64,000 bases of DNA from Agromyces aureus (GCF_001660485.1 NZ_CP013979.1:124001-188000), one strand, 5' to 3'. Shown: positions 42,652-54,700, counted from the stretch's first letter. Program-made: numbers and translations. The notes: generated from the sequence alone by a model not told the origin.

Positions 42652-43650
42652 GTGACTTCCACGCCCACCCCCCGCATCCGCCCGCGGCGTCTTCGCGAGA
42701 CGCCGGCCCTGCGCCGCCTCGCGTCCGAGACGCGGCTCGACCCGGCCGAGCTCGTGCTGCCGATGTTCGTGCGCGAGGGGGCGAGCGCGCCGCTGCCGAT
42801 CGCGTCGATGCCCGGGGTCGTGCAGCACACGCTCGAGAGCCTCCCGCAGGCGGTGGCGGATGCCGCGGCCGCAGGTGTCGGCGGCGTGATGCTGTTCGGC
42901 GTGCCCGAGGTGCGCGACGCCCGCGGGTCCGGCGCCACCGACCCCGAGGGCATCCTGAACGTGGCGACGCGCGTCGCGGTCGAGGCCGCCGCGGGTTCGC
43001 TCGTCGTGCAGACCGACCTCTGCCTCGACGAGTTCACCGACCACGGCCACTGCGGCGTGCTCGACGACCACGGCCGCGTCGACAACGACGCGACGCTCGA
43101 GCGGTACATCGCCATGGCGCTCGAGCAGGCGCGCGCGGGCTCCGAGCTGCTGGGCCTGTCGGGCATGATGGACGGCCAGGTCGCCGCGGTGCGCGAGGCG
43201 CTCGACGCGGGCGGCCACACGCACACCGCGATCCTCGCCTACTCGGCGAAGTACGCCTCGGCGTTCTACGGACCGTTCCGCGATGCGGTCGAGTCGACGC
43301 TCGAGGGCGACCGTCGTTCGTACCAGCTCGATCCCGGAAACCGGCGAGAGGGGTTGCGCGAGGCGCTGCTCGACATCGAGGAGGGTGCCGACATCGTCAT
43401 GGTCAAGCCCGCCGGCAGCTACCTCGACGTGCTGGCCGATGTGGCCGCGGCATCCGATGTTCCCGTCTGGGCGTATCAGGTGTCGGGCGAGTACGCCATG
43501 ATCGAGGCCGCCGCGGCGCACGGCTGGATCGACCGCAAGCGCGCCGTCGTCGAGTCGGTGCGCTCCATCAAGCGCGCCGGCGCCGACGTCGTGCTCACGT
43601 ACTGGGCCGTCGAACTGGCCGAATGGATCCGCAAGGGAGACCTGGCATGA
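42652..43650 (+). CDS. hemB: Delta-aminolevulinic acid dehydratase (porphobilinogen synthase)
   Basis: A 332-residue enzyme condensing two 5-aminolevulinates to porphobilinogen. Metal-binding region [15 protein letters not shown] (about 123-137); the two Schiff-base lysines are in [17 protein letters not shown] and [26 protein letters not shown] is the C-terminal block. GTG start. Its end overlaps hemL by ATGA, so hemB-hemL form a transcription/translation unit. Complete. Confidence 0.96.
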   Translation: MTSTPTPRIRPRRLRETPALRRLASETRLDPAELVLPMFVREGASAPLPIASMPGVVQHTLESLPQAVADAAAAGVGGVMLFGVPEVRDARGSGATDPEGILNVATRVAVEAAAGSLVVQTDLCLDEFTDHGHCGVLDDHGRVDNDATLERYIAMALEQARAGSELLGLSGMMDGQVAAVREALDAGGHTHTAILAYSAKYASAFYGPFRDAVESTLEGDRRSYQLDPGNRREGLREALLDIEEGADIVMVKPAGSYLDVLADVAAASDVPVWAYQVSGEYAMIEAAAAHGWIDRKRAVVESVRSIKRAGADVVLTYWAVELAEWIRKGDLA

Positions 43651-45008
43651 CCGCCACGACCGACGCCGCCACGACCGACGCCGCCGCGACCAACACGGCG
43701 ACGACCAACGCCGACCTCTTCGCCCGCGCGCAGGCCGCGATCCCGGGCGGCGTGAACTCGCCCGTGCGCGCCTTCCGCTCGGTGGGCGGCACGCCCCGCT
43801 TCCTCGTGTCGGCGAAGGGCGCCTACGTCACCGACGTCGAGGGGCGCGAGTACGTCGACCTCGTGGCCGGCTGGGGTCCCGCGATCCTCGGGCACGCCGA
43901 TCCGCGGGTGATCGAGGCGGTGACGGATGCCGCGGCTCGCGGTCTCTCGTTCGGCTCGTCCACGCCCGCCGAGACCGTGCTCGCCGAGCTCGTCGAGGCG
44001 CGCGTCGCCCCGGTCGAGAAGCTGCGACTCGTGAGCACGGGCACCGAGGCGACCATGAGCGCGATCCGCCTCGCCCGCGGATTCACGGGCCGCGACCTGC
44101 TCGTGAAGTTCGCCGGGCACTACCACGGCCACTCCGACGGCCTGCTCGCCGAGGCCGGATCGGGACTCGCGACGTTCGCGCTTCCGGGTTCGGCGGGCGT
44201 GCCCGCCGACATCGCGGCGCTCACGCTCGTGCTGCCGTACAACGACCTCGACGCCGTGCGCGCGGCGTTCGCCGAGCACGGCGACCGCATCGCGGCCGTC
44301 ATCGTCGAGGCCGCCGCCGCCAACATGGGCGTCGTGCCGCCGCTGCCCGGCTTCAATGCCGAGCTCGTCGAGCTCGCGCACGCGAACGGCTCGCTCGTCA
44401 TCAGCGACGAGGTGCTCACCGGCTTCCGCGTCTCGGAGGCCGGCTGGTGGGGCCTCGAGTCGAAGACCGAGCACGCCTACACGCCCGACCTCCTGACCTT
44501 CGGCAAGGTCATCGGCGGCGGCATGCCGGTCGCCGCCCTCGGCGGGCGCGCCGACGTCATGGACCAGCTCGCGCCCCTCGGGCCCGTCTACCAGGCAGGC
44601 ACGCTCTCGGGCAATCCGGTCGCGGTCGCCGCCGGTGTCGCCACGCTCAGGGCTGCGGATGCCGCGGTCTACGCGCATCTCGACGGCGCCGCCGCGACGA
44701 TCAGCGCCGCGGTCTCCGAGGCGCTCGCCGCCGAGGGCGTGGCGCACGGAGTGCAGCGCGCCGGCAACCTGTTCAGCTTCGTGTTCGGCGAGGAGGTGCC
44801 GGTCCACGACTACGCGACGGTGCAGCGTCAGGAGTCCTTCCGGTACGCCCCGTTCTTCCACGCGATGCTCGACGCCGGCGTCTCGCTGCCGCCGAGCGTG
44901 TTCGAGGCCTGGTTCGTCACGGCGGCCCACGACGAGGCGGCGATCGACCGCATCGTCGCCGCGCTGCCCGCAGCAGCTCGCGCCGCGGCATCCGCCCGCC
45001 CGTCCTGA
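43647..45008 (+). CDS. hemL: Glutamate-1-semialdehyde 2,1-aminomutase
   Basis: A 453-residue PLP enzyme producing 5-aminolevulinate, the step following HemA. N-terminal [44 protein letters not shown], and the PLP lysine in [17 protein letters not shown] (Lys287). The first 23 residues are a Thr/Asp/Ala repeat ([18 protein letters not shown]) from a 15-base DNA repeat, not conserved. ATGA overlap with hemB. Terminated by the hairpin at 45055-45115. Confidence 0.96.
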   Translation: MTATTDAATTDAAATNTATTNADLFARAQAAIPGGVNSPVRAFRSVGGTPRFLVSAKGAYVTDVEGREYVDLVAGWGPAILGHADPRVIEAVTDAAARGLSFGSSTPAETVLAELVEARVAPVEKLRLVSTGTEATMSAIRLARGFTGRDLLVKFAGHYHGHSDGLLAEAGSGLATFALPGSAGVPADIAALTLVLPYNDLDAVRAAFAEHGDRIAAVIVEAAAANMGVVPPLPGFNAELVELAHANGSLVISDEVLTGFRVSEAGWWGLESKTEHAYTPDLLTFGKVIGGGMPVAALGGRADVMDQLAPLGPVYQAGTLSGNPVAVAAGVATLRAADAAVYAHLDGAAATISAAVSEALAAEGVAHGVQRAGNLFSFVFGEEVPVHDYATVQRQESFRYAPFFHAMLDAGVSLPPSVFEAWFVTAAHDEAAIDRIVAALPAAARAAASARPS

Positions 45009-45054
45009 TCGCAGGACGTCTCTGCCGCTGCCGCGCCCGCTGCAGCGCGGAGGA

Positions 45055-45115
45055 CCCGATCGGCGGTTGAGTACCCGATGCCCCGTCCCGAGTGGGACCT
45101 CACACGCCGATCGGG
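45055..45115 (+). terminator. Nested hairpin after hemL
   Basis: CCCGATCGGCG (45055-45065) and CGCCGATCGGG (45105-45115) form an 11-bp stem; inside, GTCCC-GAGT-GGGAC makes a second hairpin. Located 47 bases past hemL and before the antiporter gene, it is the likely end of the hem transcript. Confidence 0.55.
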
Positions 45116-45193
45116 ACTCCCGGGCGACGCTGAACGGTCGCCCGCCCGACGCGGCGCTCGCGATCACCCCGGGCTTGCTGCCAGTCTGGAGCC

Positions 45194-46876
45194 GTGACCG
45201 AACTGATCATCGTCGGAGTGATCACCTTCGTGGTGATCGCCGGTGCGGCCGTGCTCGGCCCGCGCCTCGGCATCGCGTCGCCGCTCGTGCTCGTTGCGGT
45301 CGGCATCGCGGCGAGCTTCGTGCCCGTCTTCGAGCAGGTGCACATCGACCCCGAGCTGATCCTCCAGGGCGTGCTTCCGCTGCTGCTCTACTCGTCGGCG
45401 GTCTCGATGCCGACCATGAACTTCCGGCGGGAGTTCGGCGCGATCAGCGGGCTCTCGGTGCTGCTCGTGATCGCGAGCTCGCTGGTGCTCGGCGTCTTCT
45501 TCATGCTCGTCATCCCCGATCTGGGATTCGCGTGGGGCGTCGCCCTCGGTGCGATCATCAGCCCGACGGATGCGGTCGCGACCTCGATCATCAAGCAGAC
45601 GCCGGTCTCGAAGCGCGTCGTGTCGATGCTCGACGGCGAGAGCCTGTTCAACGACGCGAGCGCCCTCGTCGTGCTGCGCACCGCGATCGTGGCGGTGGCG
45701 GCCTCGTTCTCGTTCTGGGCCGCCGCCGGCACGTTCGTCTACGCCGTCGCCGTCGCCGCCGCCATCGGCGGACTGGTCGGCTGGCTGAACTTGGCCGCGC
45801 GTCGCCGGGTCACGAATCCGGCGGTCAACACCGTGCTCTCGTTCACGGTGCCGTTCATCGCGTCCGTACCCGCCGAACTCCTCGAGGCCTCCGGACTGGT
45901 CGCGGCGGTGGTCGCCGGGATCGTCACCGGCATCCGGGCGCCGCGCGAGCTGTCGCCGCAGAACCGGCTGTCGGACTCGCAGAACTGGCGCACGGTCGAG
46001 CTCGTGCTCGAGGGAGTCGTCTTCCTGACGATGGGCCTGCAGATCCAGGGGATCGTCGCCGACCTGCAGCGCGACCATGCCGGAGTGCTCCCCGCGGTGC
46101 TCGTGGCCATCGGAGCGCTCGCCATCACGATCCTGGTGCGGGCCGCCTACGTCGCGCCGCTGCTCAGGGGCCTGGGGCGCCGACATCGCCGGTCGGCGGC
46201 GATGCAGCCCCGGCTCGAGGGCCTGCAGGAGAAGCTGGCCACGCCCGAGGGCGAGCAGGAGATCCTCGAGCGCGGGGGCCAGCGGGGGCGGCGGGGGCGG
46301 GGTCGCACGACCGGCCGGGACCTCGACCGGTTCCGGCGCCGAGTCACCCAGTCCCTCGGCGACATCGAGTACTTCCGGAGGCAGCCGCTCGGCTGGCGCG
46401 AGGGCGTGATCGTGGTGTGGGCGGGCATGCGGGGCGCCGTGACCGTGGCCGCGGCGCAGACGCTGCCCATCGAGACGCCCCAACGCCCGTTGCTCGTGTT
46501 CGTCGCGTTCGCCGTGGCGGTGCTCTCGCTCCTGGTGCAGGGCGGCACGATCGGGCCGCTCGTGCAGCGCATCGCGCCGAAGGCCGACCCGGCCGAGCGA
46601 CGGGCGGAGATGGAGGCGGAGCACACGGGACTCATGCAGATCCTGCGCGACAGCGCCGAGCAGTTCGAGCAGCCGACGCGGTCCGCCGACCAGCCGCGGG
46701 ACGAGGCGTTCCTCGCCGAGCGCCGGTATCGGCTCGACGTCATCGCCGCGCAGCGGGCGGCGCTGCTCGACGCGCGCGACAACGGCACGTTCGACGCCGA
46801 CGTGCTGGCCGACGAGCTGGCGAACCTCGATGCGGCGCAGATCGCGCTCGAGATGCGGGCCAAGAACGCCGAATGA
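45194..46876 (+). CDS. CPA1-family Na+/H+ antiporter
   Basis: A 560-residue antiporter with 10-12 membrane helices in the first 330 residues. The family marks are GAIISPTDAVATSII (with the Asp of helix 5) and LDGESLFNDASALVV. After a cytoplasmic Arg/Gly-rich linker (RGGQRGRRGRGRTTGR) another membrane pair follows (VIVVWAGMRGAVTVAAAQTL), then a charged helical tail of about 110 residues (GLMQILRDSAEQFEQ and on). Start GTG 45194. It exports Na+ or K+ in exchange for protons, cation not known. Monocistronic between terminators. Confidence 0.88.
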   Translation: MTELIIVGVITFVVIAGAAVLGPRLGIASPLVLVAVGIAASFVPVFEQVHIDPELILQGVLPLLLYSSAVSMPTMNFRREFGAISGLSVLLVIASSLVLGVFFMLVIPDLGFAWGVALGAIISPTDAVATSIIKQTPVSKRVVSMLDGESLFNDASALVVLRTAIVAVAASFSFWAAAGTFVYAVAVAAAIGGLVGWLNLAARRRVTNPAVNTVLSFTVPFIASVPAELLEASGLVAAVVAGIVTGIRAPRELSPQNRLSDSQNWRTVELVLEGVVFLTMGLQIQGIVADLQRDHAGVLPAVLVAIGALAITILVRAAYVAPLLRGLGRRHRRSAAMQPRLEGLQEKLATPEGEQEILERGGQRGRRGRGRTTGRDLDRFRRRVTQSLGDIEYFRRQPLGWREGVIVVWAGMRGAVTVAAAQTLPIETPQRPLLVFVAFAVAVLSLLVQGGTIGPLVQRIAPKADPAERRAEMEAEHTGLMQILRDSAEQFEQPTRSADQPRDEAFLAERRYRLDVIAAQRAALLDARDNGTFDADVLADELANLDAAQIALEMRAKNAE

Positions 46877-46884
46877 CGGTGCGA

Positions 46885-46902
46885 CGGATGCCGCGGCATC
46901 CG
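46885..46902. repeat. 18-bp perfect palindrome made of two overlapping GGATGCCGCG words
   Basis: CGGATGCCGCGGCATCCG lies 9 bases after the antiporter stop codon. The identical 18-mer occurs at 62063-62080. It could serve as a terminator hairpin or protein site. Confidence 0.7.
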
Positions 46903-47046
46903 CTCGGTCGTCTCATCGCCCTCGGGTCCGTAACCATGAACATCGGTTACGCGAGTCGACCGCTGGAGGAAACCGGCACGCAACCGTTATCGCGTTGTGG
47001 AGCGTCGTCCGCCCCGGTGTCGGCGGACTCGGGCAGGATGGAAGGC

Positions 47047-47415
47047 ATGGCCCAGCTCCGAGTGCACCCCGACCGCATCGAGGTTCACCTCACGCCGGCC
47101 GAGAAGTCGCTCTCCCTGCGCTCGGCCGACATCGTGATCCAGCGCGACGACATCCGCTCGGCGACCATCACCGACGACCCCTGGGTCTGGATCCGAGGCA
47201 TCCGCACGCGCGGCACCGAACTGCCGCTCGTCGTCGCCGTCGGCGCGTGGAAGTACCACGGCGGTCTCGATTTCGTGGTCGTCAAGGGCAAGCGCCAGGC
47301 CGTCGTGCTCGAGCTCGCGGCCGGCGAGTTCGCGCGCCTGATCCTCAGCACCAACCACTCCGCGGCGCTCATCGACCGGCTGAAGCTCGGCGAGACCCCC
47401 GGCGACGCCGAATAG
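47047..47415 (+). CDS. Small PH-like domain protein of unknown function
   Basis: A 122-residue soluble protein. The pattern RIEVHLTPAEKSLSLRSADIVI, RDDIRSATITDDPWVWIRGIRTRG, VVAVGAWKYHGGLDFVVVKG and VVLELAAGEFARLILS is that of small actinobacterial proteins predicted to adopt a PH-like beta-barrel. ATG 47047 follows GGAAGGC; ATG 47038 is also in frame. No partner is evident. A degraded REP-like piece lies just downstream (47432-47460). Confidence 0.65.
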   Translation: MAQLRVHPDRIEVHLTPAEKSLSLRSADIVIQRDDIRSATITDDPWVWIRGIRTRGTELPLVVAVGAWKYHGGLDFVVVKGKRQAVVLELAAGEFARLILSTNHSAALIDRLKLGETPGDAE

Positions 47416-47431
47416 CGACGCCCGGCAGCGC

Positions 47432-47460
47432 CGTCGAGGAGCGCATCCTCGAAACCACCC
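47432..47460 (+). repeat. Degenerate REP-like element fragment
   Basis: CGTCGAGGAGCGCATCCTCGA then AACCACCC resembles the left half of the element at 28075-28106 (GGTCGAGGAGCGC ... CTCGAGACCCACCC), with the core shortened. Non-coding. Confidence 0.5.
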
Positions 47461-47499
47461 GCGCCAGGTCGCCGATTCGGCCGGAGAGCGGACTCCGCT

Positions 47500-47505
47500 T
47501 AGAAT
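47500..47505 (+). promoter_or_regulatory. Candidate -10 box TAGAAT of the kinase-Ig-MoxR operon
   Basis: TAGAAT lies about 104 bases before the kinase start; the leader would contain a GGATGCCGCG word and the ribosome site GGGGAGAGG. No convincing -35. This is the only good box upstream of the eight-gene operon. Confidence 0.35.
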
Positions 47506-47608
47506 GAGCGGCGGATGCCGCGACCGGCCCAGTCGGCGCATCCGCTTACCCGAGACGAACGACCGGTCTGCCGGTGCGTCGACGTACGCCGGCAGAAGGG
47601 GAGAGGTC

Positions 47609-48748
47609 GTGCCGAAACGTCTGCCGTCAGCGCCGCCCGTGCTGGCCGGATACAACTACGTGCGTCCGCTCGGCACCGGCGGCTTCGCCGACGTGTTCCT
47701 CTACGAACAGGACCTCCCGCGCCGCGTCACGGCCGTCAAGGTGCTGCTCGCCGACGTCATCGACCCCGAGGCGCGTCGCACGTTCACGCTCGAAGCCGAT
47801 GCGATGGCGCGACTCAGCGCGCACCCGTCGATCGTGACGATCCACCAGGCCTCGATCGCGTCCGACGGGCGCCCGTACCTGGTCATGGAGTACTGCCCCG
47901 AATCCCTCGGCGCCCGGGTCAAGCGCGGGCCGATGCCCGCCGGTGAGGTGCTCGACATCGGCGTGCGCATGGCCGGTGCGCTCGAGACCGCGCACCGGTC
48001 GGGTCTGCTGCACCGCGACATCAAGCCCTCGAACCTGCTCGTCAACTCCCTCGGCGCGCCCGTGCTCGCCGACTTCGGCATCGCCGGGTCGATCGCCGAC
48101 GACGGCCTGGGCGACACGCTCGCGATGTCGGTGCCGTGGAGCGCCCCCGAGGTGCTCGCCGAACGCACGAACGGCACCGTCGCGACCGAGGTGTGGGGTC
48201 TCGGCGCGACGCTCTACACGCTGCTGGCCGGCCACAGCCCCTTCGAACTCGCCGACCGGAGCCGCAACTCCGTCGACCAGCTCTCGCGCCGCGTGCTCGG
48301 GGCGAAGTACACGCCGTTGGCGCCGCGTGGGGTGCCGTCGCGCATCGACACCGTGCTGTCGGCGGCGATGCAACGCGACCCGGCCCGTCGCTACCGCTCG
48401 ATGGCCGAGTTCGGCGAGCAGCTGCGCTGGGCCCAGTACGAGCTCGGGGTCTCGCCCACGAGCCTCGAGGTCGCCTCGCCCGAGTGGGCGGCCGCGGCCC
48501 CCATCGACTTCTCGGATGCCTCGCGGCGGGGGCCCGTCGTCACGACGGTCGATCCCGACTCGCGTCGCGCCGGCCGAGCGGCCGCGGTCGCGACGGCCAG
48601 GCCCGTCGGCCGCGTGATCGATGCCGGCGGACTTGCGCCCGCACGTGCCCGAAACGGCTGGGTGAAGCCGGTCGCGATCGGCGTCGGCTCGGCGGTCGTC
48701 GTGCTCGCCGGTGCCGCGGTCGCCCTGGTCTCCACGGGCGCGCTGTGA
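47609..48748 (+). CDS. Membrane-anchored Ser/Thr protein kinase (Hanks type), first gene of the operon
   Basis: A 379-residue kinase. Gly-rich loop LGTGGFADVFLY (21-32), Lys44 in AVKVL, catalytic HRDIKPSN (135-142, Asp137), DFG at 155-157, and the P+1 region SVPWSAPEV. All catalytic residues are present. After the kinase domain comes a juxtamembrane stretch (residues 290-350) and a C-terminal membrane helix (about 355-376) with almost nothing outside. It therefore has no sensor domain of its own, unlike PknB. GTG 47609 follows GGGGAGAGG. Its TGA overlaps the start of the Ig-like surface gene (GTGA). I infer the next protein provides the extracellular part. Likely substrates: the FHA and Thr-array proteins of the operon. 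Confidence 0.9.
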   Translation: MPKRLPSAPPVLAGYNYVRPLGTGGFADVFLYEQDLPRRVTAVKVLLADVIDPEARRTFTLEADAMARLSAHPSIVTIHQASIASDGRPYLVMEYCPESLGARVKRGPMPAGEVLDIGVRMAGALETAHRSGLLHRDIKPSNLLVNSLGAPVLADFGIAGSIADDGLGDTLAMSVPWSAPEVLAERTNGTVATEVWGLGATLYTLLAGHSPFELADRSRNSVDQLSRRVLGAKYTPLAPRGVPSRIDTVLSAAMQRDPARRYRSMAEFGEQLRWAQYELGVSPTSLEVASPEWAAAAPIDFSDASRRGPVVTTVDPDSRRAGRAAAVATARPVGRVIDAGGLAPARARNGWVKPVAIGVGSAVVVLAGAAVALVSTGAL

Positions 48749-51700
48749 ACGCACGACCTGCAGCACGCCGTCCCGCACGCCGCGGCGCGATCATCGCCGC
48801 GGTCGCCGCCGTCGCCGCGGTCGCGACCGTCGTGACGCTCGCGGTCACCGCCGACGGGTACGAGGCGCAGGAGGTCCCCCGGCTCGAGACCTCCGTCTGG
48901 GTCACCCGCGACACCGGGCAGTACGCCCGCGTGAACACCGACCTGGGCGAGATCGACGTCGTGCGCGACGTCGACGACCCGAGCACGATCGTGCAGGTCG
49001 GCGCCGCGGCATCCGTCTACAACCAGGGGCTGCGGCAGCGCTGGGCCGTCGACGAGTCGAACCCGGTCGACCTCGTCGCCGAGGACGGCGGCGGCTCGGT
49101 TCCGACGCCCACCGGCACGCGCGAGGTGCTCGCCGCCGGCGACTGGATCGCCTACCGCACCGACACCGGCACCGTGCAGGTCGGTCGCCTCGACGGCGAC
49201 GACACCGCGCCCGTCGACCCCTACGCCGAGCGTCGCGCCGAAGGCGACGGCGGCGACGACGAGACCTACGCCGCCGCCGCGATCGGCCTCTCGCCGACGG
49301 GCCTCGTCGCGATGTACTCGGCCCGCGAGTCCGCGGTTCGGGTGCACGACGCGACGACCGGCCGGTTCACGGGTGACGAGATCGCGGTCGCCGACGCCCC
49401 CGCCGCCGACGCCCGCCTCCAGCTGACCTTCGTCGGCGACCGGTGGATCATGCTCGACGCCGCCGAGGGACGTCTCTGGGTGTCCGGCCTCGCCGAACCC
49501 GTCGAGCTCGACGTCGAGGCCGACGCCGAACTGCAGCAGGGCGCCGGCGCCGCGGCATCCGTCGTCATCGCCGACTCGACCGGCCTGCTCGAGCAGCCGC
49601 TCGACGGGTCGGCCGCCGAACGCGTCGTCGACGCCGCCGGAACGCCCGCACGCCCGATCATCGTCGACGGCGCGATCGCGGCGGCCTGGCTCTCGCTCGA
49701 TGGGGGCGGCATCTGGACGAGTGCGACGCAGCGGCTCGTGCCGCTCGACCTGCCCGCGGGCGAGGCGACCGGCGACGGCCCGCAGGCCGTGACCCCGGTG
49801 CTGCGCGGCAACGGCGACCGGGCCGTGCTGAACGAGACCACGTCGGGGCTCGTCTGGACCGTGCCCGACGGCCGCCTCGTGCCGCTCGAGCAGTGGTCGC
49901 TCGACGACGACATCGAGGATCGGGTCGGCACCGAGGAGGTCGAGGACCTCGCCAGGCAGGAGCCTCCCGTCGCGGTCGCCGACCGGTTCGGGGTGCGCGC
50001 CGGAGCGCAGGTCGAGCTGCCCGTGCTCCTGAACGACCACGACCCGAACGCGAAGGACGTGCTGACGGTCGACCCGGCATCGATCGCCGGCGGGCTCGCC
50101 GACCCCGGGTTCGGCGACCTCGCCCTCACCGCGAACGACCAGACCCCCGCCGTACGGGTGCGCGCGACCTCCGGATCGACGACGTTCAGCTACGCCGCCA
50201 CCGACGGGGCCGCCTCGTCGGCGCCCGTGGCCGTGACCCTGAACGTCGTGCCCGACGACGTGAACAGCGCGCCCGTCTGGTGCGGCGTCGAGGCCTGTGC
50301 GCAACGCTGGCCGACACCGCAGCTCATGCCGGGCGGCACGGCGCTCGTGTCGGTGCTGAACGGCTGGGTCGACCCCGAGGGCGACCCGTTCGTGCTCGCC
50401 GACGCGCAGCCCGTCGACCCCGCAGCACCCGTCTCGGTCGTGCCCATGTCCGACGGGCGGGTGGCGATCCGCCACACCGACCCGAATGCCGCCACCGAGA
50501 AGGTGCAGGTGCGCATCACCGTGGTCGACGCCTTCGGAGCGGAGGCCGAGGCCACGCTCGACGTGCGGGTCACCTCGACCGCGGCCCTCGAGGTCTCGCC
50601 CGTCGCGGTCACCGCCGGCGCCGGCGAGACGGCGATCGTGCGCATCGCCGACCACGTCAGCGGCGGCTCGGGGTCGATGCGCCTGCTCGACGCCGTGCCC
50701 ACCGCGACCGCCGCGAGCAGCGGCCTCACCGTGGTGCCGAACTCCGCGGGCGGCGAGGTCGAGCTGAGCGCGGCCGAGCCGGGCGCCTACCTCGCGACGT
50801 TCACGGTGCAGGATGTCGTGACCCGCGCCGAGCAGACCGCGACGATCCGGGTGACCGTCGCCGCGCCGGGCGCGGCGCTCGCGCTCGCGCCCATGACCGC
50901 GTTCGTCCGCGTCGGCGAGGACGCCATGGTCGACGTGCTCGGCGCCGCCCAGAACACGAGCGGCCGCGTGCTCGTCGTCACGAGCGCGGTCTCGACGACG
51001 CCCGAACTCGACGTCGCCGTCGTCGCGCAGTCGCAGGTGCGGGCCACCGGCGCGACGCGCGACGGGCAGCCGGGTCTCGTCGGGCGGGCACGAGTGAGCA
51101 TCGCCGACGGGGCGGGCGCGACCGCGACCGGCGACCTCAGCGTGTTCCTCGTGGCGCCGTCGGTCGGCCTCAGCCCGATCGCGATGCCCGACACGGTCAC
51201 GATGCGCGTCGGCGAGCTGATCTCGATCCCGGTCACGGCGAACGACGTCAGCCCGCGCGCCGAACGGCTCGTCGTGCACGCCGAGGTGACCTCCTCGGGC
51301 GCCGACGGCGAACTCGCGTTCGCGGCCGACGACCAGGTGCGCTACCTGGCCCCCTCGAAGCCCGGAACCTACGAGCTCGGGTACGCGGTCGGCCTCGAGC
51401 AGGCGCCCGACCGCCTCGACCACTCGACGGTCACCGTGACGGTGCTGCCCGCGGGCGCCAACCGCGAGCCGCAGCCGCATCCGCTCGTCGCGCGCGTGCT
51501 CAGCGGGCAGAGCGTCCGCATCCCGGTGCCGTCGACCGGCATGGACCCCGACGGAGACCGCACGGTGCTCACCGCGGTCACCCAGCCGGACGCGTCGCTC
51601 GGCATCGCGACGATCTCCGCCGAGGGCGACGCGATCGTCTACACCGCTCCCGCCGCGGGCACCGGCACGTCGCAGCCGGCCTTCGAGTACACGGTGCGCG

Positions 51701-54700
51701 ACGCCTCGGGCGCTTCCGGCACCGGCTCGGTGCGCGTCGGCGTGCTCACGGCCGCGGTGACGGATGCCGCACCGGTGACGTTCAGCGACTACGTGCGCGT
51801 GCAGCGGGGCGCGGGTTCGCCCGTGACCGTGCAACCGACCGGCAACGACCTCGACCCCGCGCAGGGCGAGCTGGAGCTCGTGAACCTGGTGCCGAATGCA
51901 CCGGAGGGCAGCACGGAGTACGACCGGCTCGAGGCGCTGATCGATGAGAGCACCTCGCTCGCCGACGATCGCATCGTGCTGCATCCCGGCGACGTCGCGG
52001 GCACGAACTCGTACCGCTACACCGTGAAGTCGGTGCGCACCTCGAGCACGGCCGAGGGACTCGTCGTCGTCAGCGTGACCGAGGCCGAGTCGCCCGACGC
52101 GCCCGTCGTCTCCGACACGATCGTCACCGCGCGCTCACGTGGCGACCTGCCCGATCAGGGCCTCGACGTCGTCGCCGGGCACGTCGTGTGGGCCTCCGGC
52201 GACCTCGAGGCGCTCGAGCTCGAGCTCTGGACCGGTCCGGGCGGCGCCGGCGGCGAGGTCGGCTCGTCGGACGGGTTCCGCGTCTCGGGCCACCGCATCA
52301 TCGGGCCGTTGCCCGACGAGGGCGGGCTCGTGCCGTTCCGCGTGCACGGAGCCGATCGCGCCGGCCGCGAGGTCGAGGCCTTCGGCTTCCTCGTGGTGCC
52401 CGCGAGCGACGACCTCCGCGTGCAGGTTCGCCCCGACCTCGAGCCGCTCGAGGTGAAGGAGGAGCAGAAGGTCGCCTTCGACGTGCGCGACCTGCTCGAC
52501 CTGCCGGTCGGGGAGCGGGTCGAGGTCGACTCGGGCGACTACCGCGTGCAGCGCGCCGTGGCCGCGTGCGCCTCGGTCGCCGGCGGCGGTGCCGAGTACT
52601 CGGCGGGCCGCGAGGCCCCGTGGAGCGACGTCTGCCTCGTGCCCGTGCGCCTCAACGGCCAGTCCGCATGGTCGTGGGTCGGCGTGCCGATCGCGATCGT
52701 GCCGAAGGACCCGCAGGCGATCCTGTCGGCCGTGAGTCGCACGGTCGCGCCCGGCGCGACCGAGTCGGTGCGCCTCTACGACGAGATGACCACGTGGGAG
52801 GGCGGGCGCCAGGGCGACCGATCCCGGCTCGACTATTCGATCGACTTCGCCGGCAGTGCGTTCCTCGTGACGCAGGCCGGCGACACCGTCTCCTTCGAGG
52901 CCCGCGCCGACGCCAGGCCTGGCACGCGCGAGACGATCACCGTGGGCGTCGGTTCGTTCGGCGGCCTCACGTCGGCGATCACCCTCGTCGTCGGGCAGGC
53001 GCCCGCCGATGCACCCCGCGGCGCCGTCTTCGGAACGCAGTGCTCGGTCGGCCAGGGGGCCTCGTGCACCGTGCAGGTCGTCGGCGTCACTGGCGAGTAC
53101 GACCCCTTCGCCGGCAAGACCGGGTCCGGGCTCAAGCTCACGGGTCTCGCCTCGGGCGCCGCGAACTGCCAGGTCGCCACGGTGCGCGCCGCCGACGACC
53201 GATCCGTCACGGTCACGTGGCCGGCGGGGCAGAACGCCTTCGGCGGCGAGTGCGTGGTGCCGTTCACGGTCGCCGACGCGCAGGGGCGGCCCGGAACCGG
53301 CCGCGTGACGGTCGACCTGCTCGGCCTGCCGCAGCCGCCGGCCTCGATCTCGACCGCCGACTACTCCGAATCCAGCGTGACGCTCGAGGTATCGCTCGGC
53401 GAGGCCCTGCGGGCCCATCCGGCGATCTCGGGCATCGAGATCCTCGAGGGCGGTCGCACGGTCGCGGCCGAGTGCGGTCCGAACGCGCCAGGCACCTGGT
53501 GGTGCCGGGTGCCGAACCTCGTGCCCGGCGAACGCCACGCCTTCGCGGCGCGAGCCGTGAACAGCGTCGGCACGTCGACCACCACGAACGCGGTCACGAC
53601 CTGGAGCTACCGGGCCCCGTCGATCGTCGACGTCGCGATCGACCCGGTCTACCGCGCCGGCACCACCTCGCCGTCGACCGGGGTCGCCGAGGTGCGCATC
53701 ACGGCGGACGCCGACGCGCGCTCGTTCCGCGTGCAGGAGACCGGCCAGGTCATCGACCGCCGCGGCGGCACGACCACGGCCGATCTCGTGCTGCGCCCGG
53801 GCCCCCAGATGATCACGCTCGTGCCCTCGAGCATCTTCGAGCCGCCCACCGGTCGCGGCGGCAACGAGGGCGGCGTGGTCGCGAAGCCCGTCACGGTGGC
53901 CGGTGCGCCGTCCTTCGATCCGAACGGCATCACGGCGACGGCGACCACGAACACGTCGCTCTCCATCGCCGGCATCGGCCTCGGCGGTGTCGCGAACCAC
54001 AGCTCGCGGCCCGCGAACACCGTGTACTTCGCGTGGCGCGACGGCGGCGAGCCGCAGTGCTGGGCCGACGGCGAGGGCGGCCTCGCGTACGACGCACGGT
54101 CGGCCGTGGTCGCCTCGACGCCCGCGATCTCGGGCCTCACGCAGTACAAGAAGTACCGGGTCAAGGCGTGTGCCGCGAACGGGTACGGCGTCGTGGCCTC
54201 CGGCACCGCCGACGTGTACCTCTACACGCGCGTCGACGCCCCGGCCGGTGACGCGAGCTACACCGTGGCCACGACGCCCGCGGTGAGCGGCAGCACCTAC
54301 ACCTACGGGTTGACCGGCCCGAGCCTGACCGCGCTCGAGGACTTCCACCTCGAGTACCGCTCGAACCTCACGGGCTGGTCCAACGACTTCGCGGCGGCCG
54401 TCGGCGACTGGGGGAATCCCGGCCAGGTCTCCGTCCGGCAGTGCCACAACGACTGGGGCTCCTCGTACTGCTCCAACGACCTCCTCGTGGTCGCGAAGAC
54501 CGCGCCGGCCCCGGTCACGGTGCGCTTCGATTCCGGATGCCTCGCGGCCCCGGTCGACACCGCGGCCGTGACGGTGTTCGAGGTCGGCGCGAGCGTGTCC
54601 GCCGCCGCGTCCGGCTCGGCCGTGATCCGCGCCTGGACGGTGCCCGACCCCCTGTCCCCGCTCGCGGTCACGTACTCGCTCGCGTTCACCGGGCAGTATG

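Noticed and set aside
48391..51984. Very long open frame on the minus strand opposite the Ig-like gene
   Set aside because: His/Arg/Gly-rich translation without domains, a shadow caused by high GC; the plus-strand frame has Ig-like motifs and operon overlaps.
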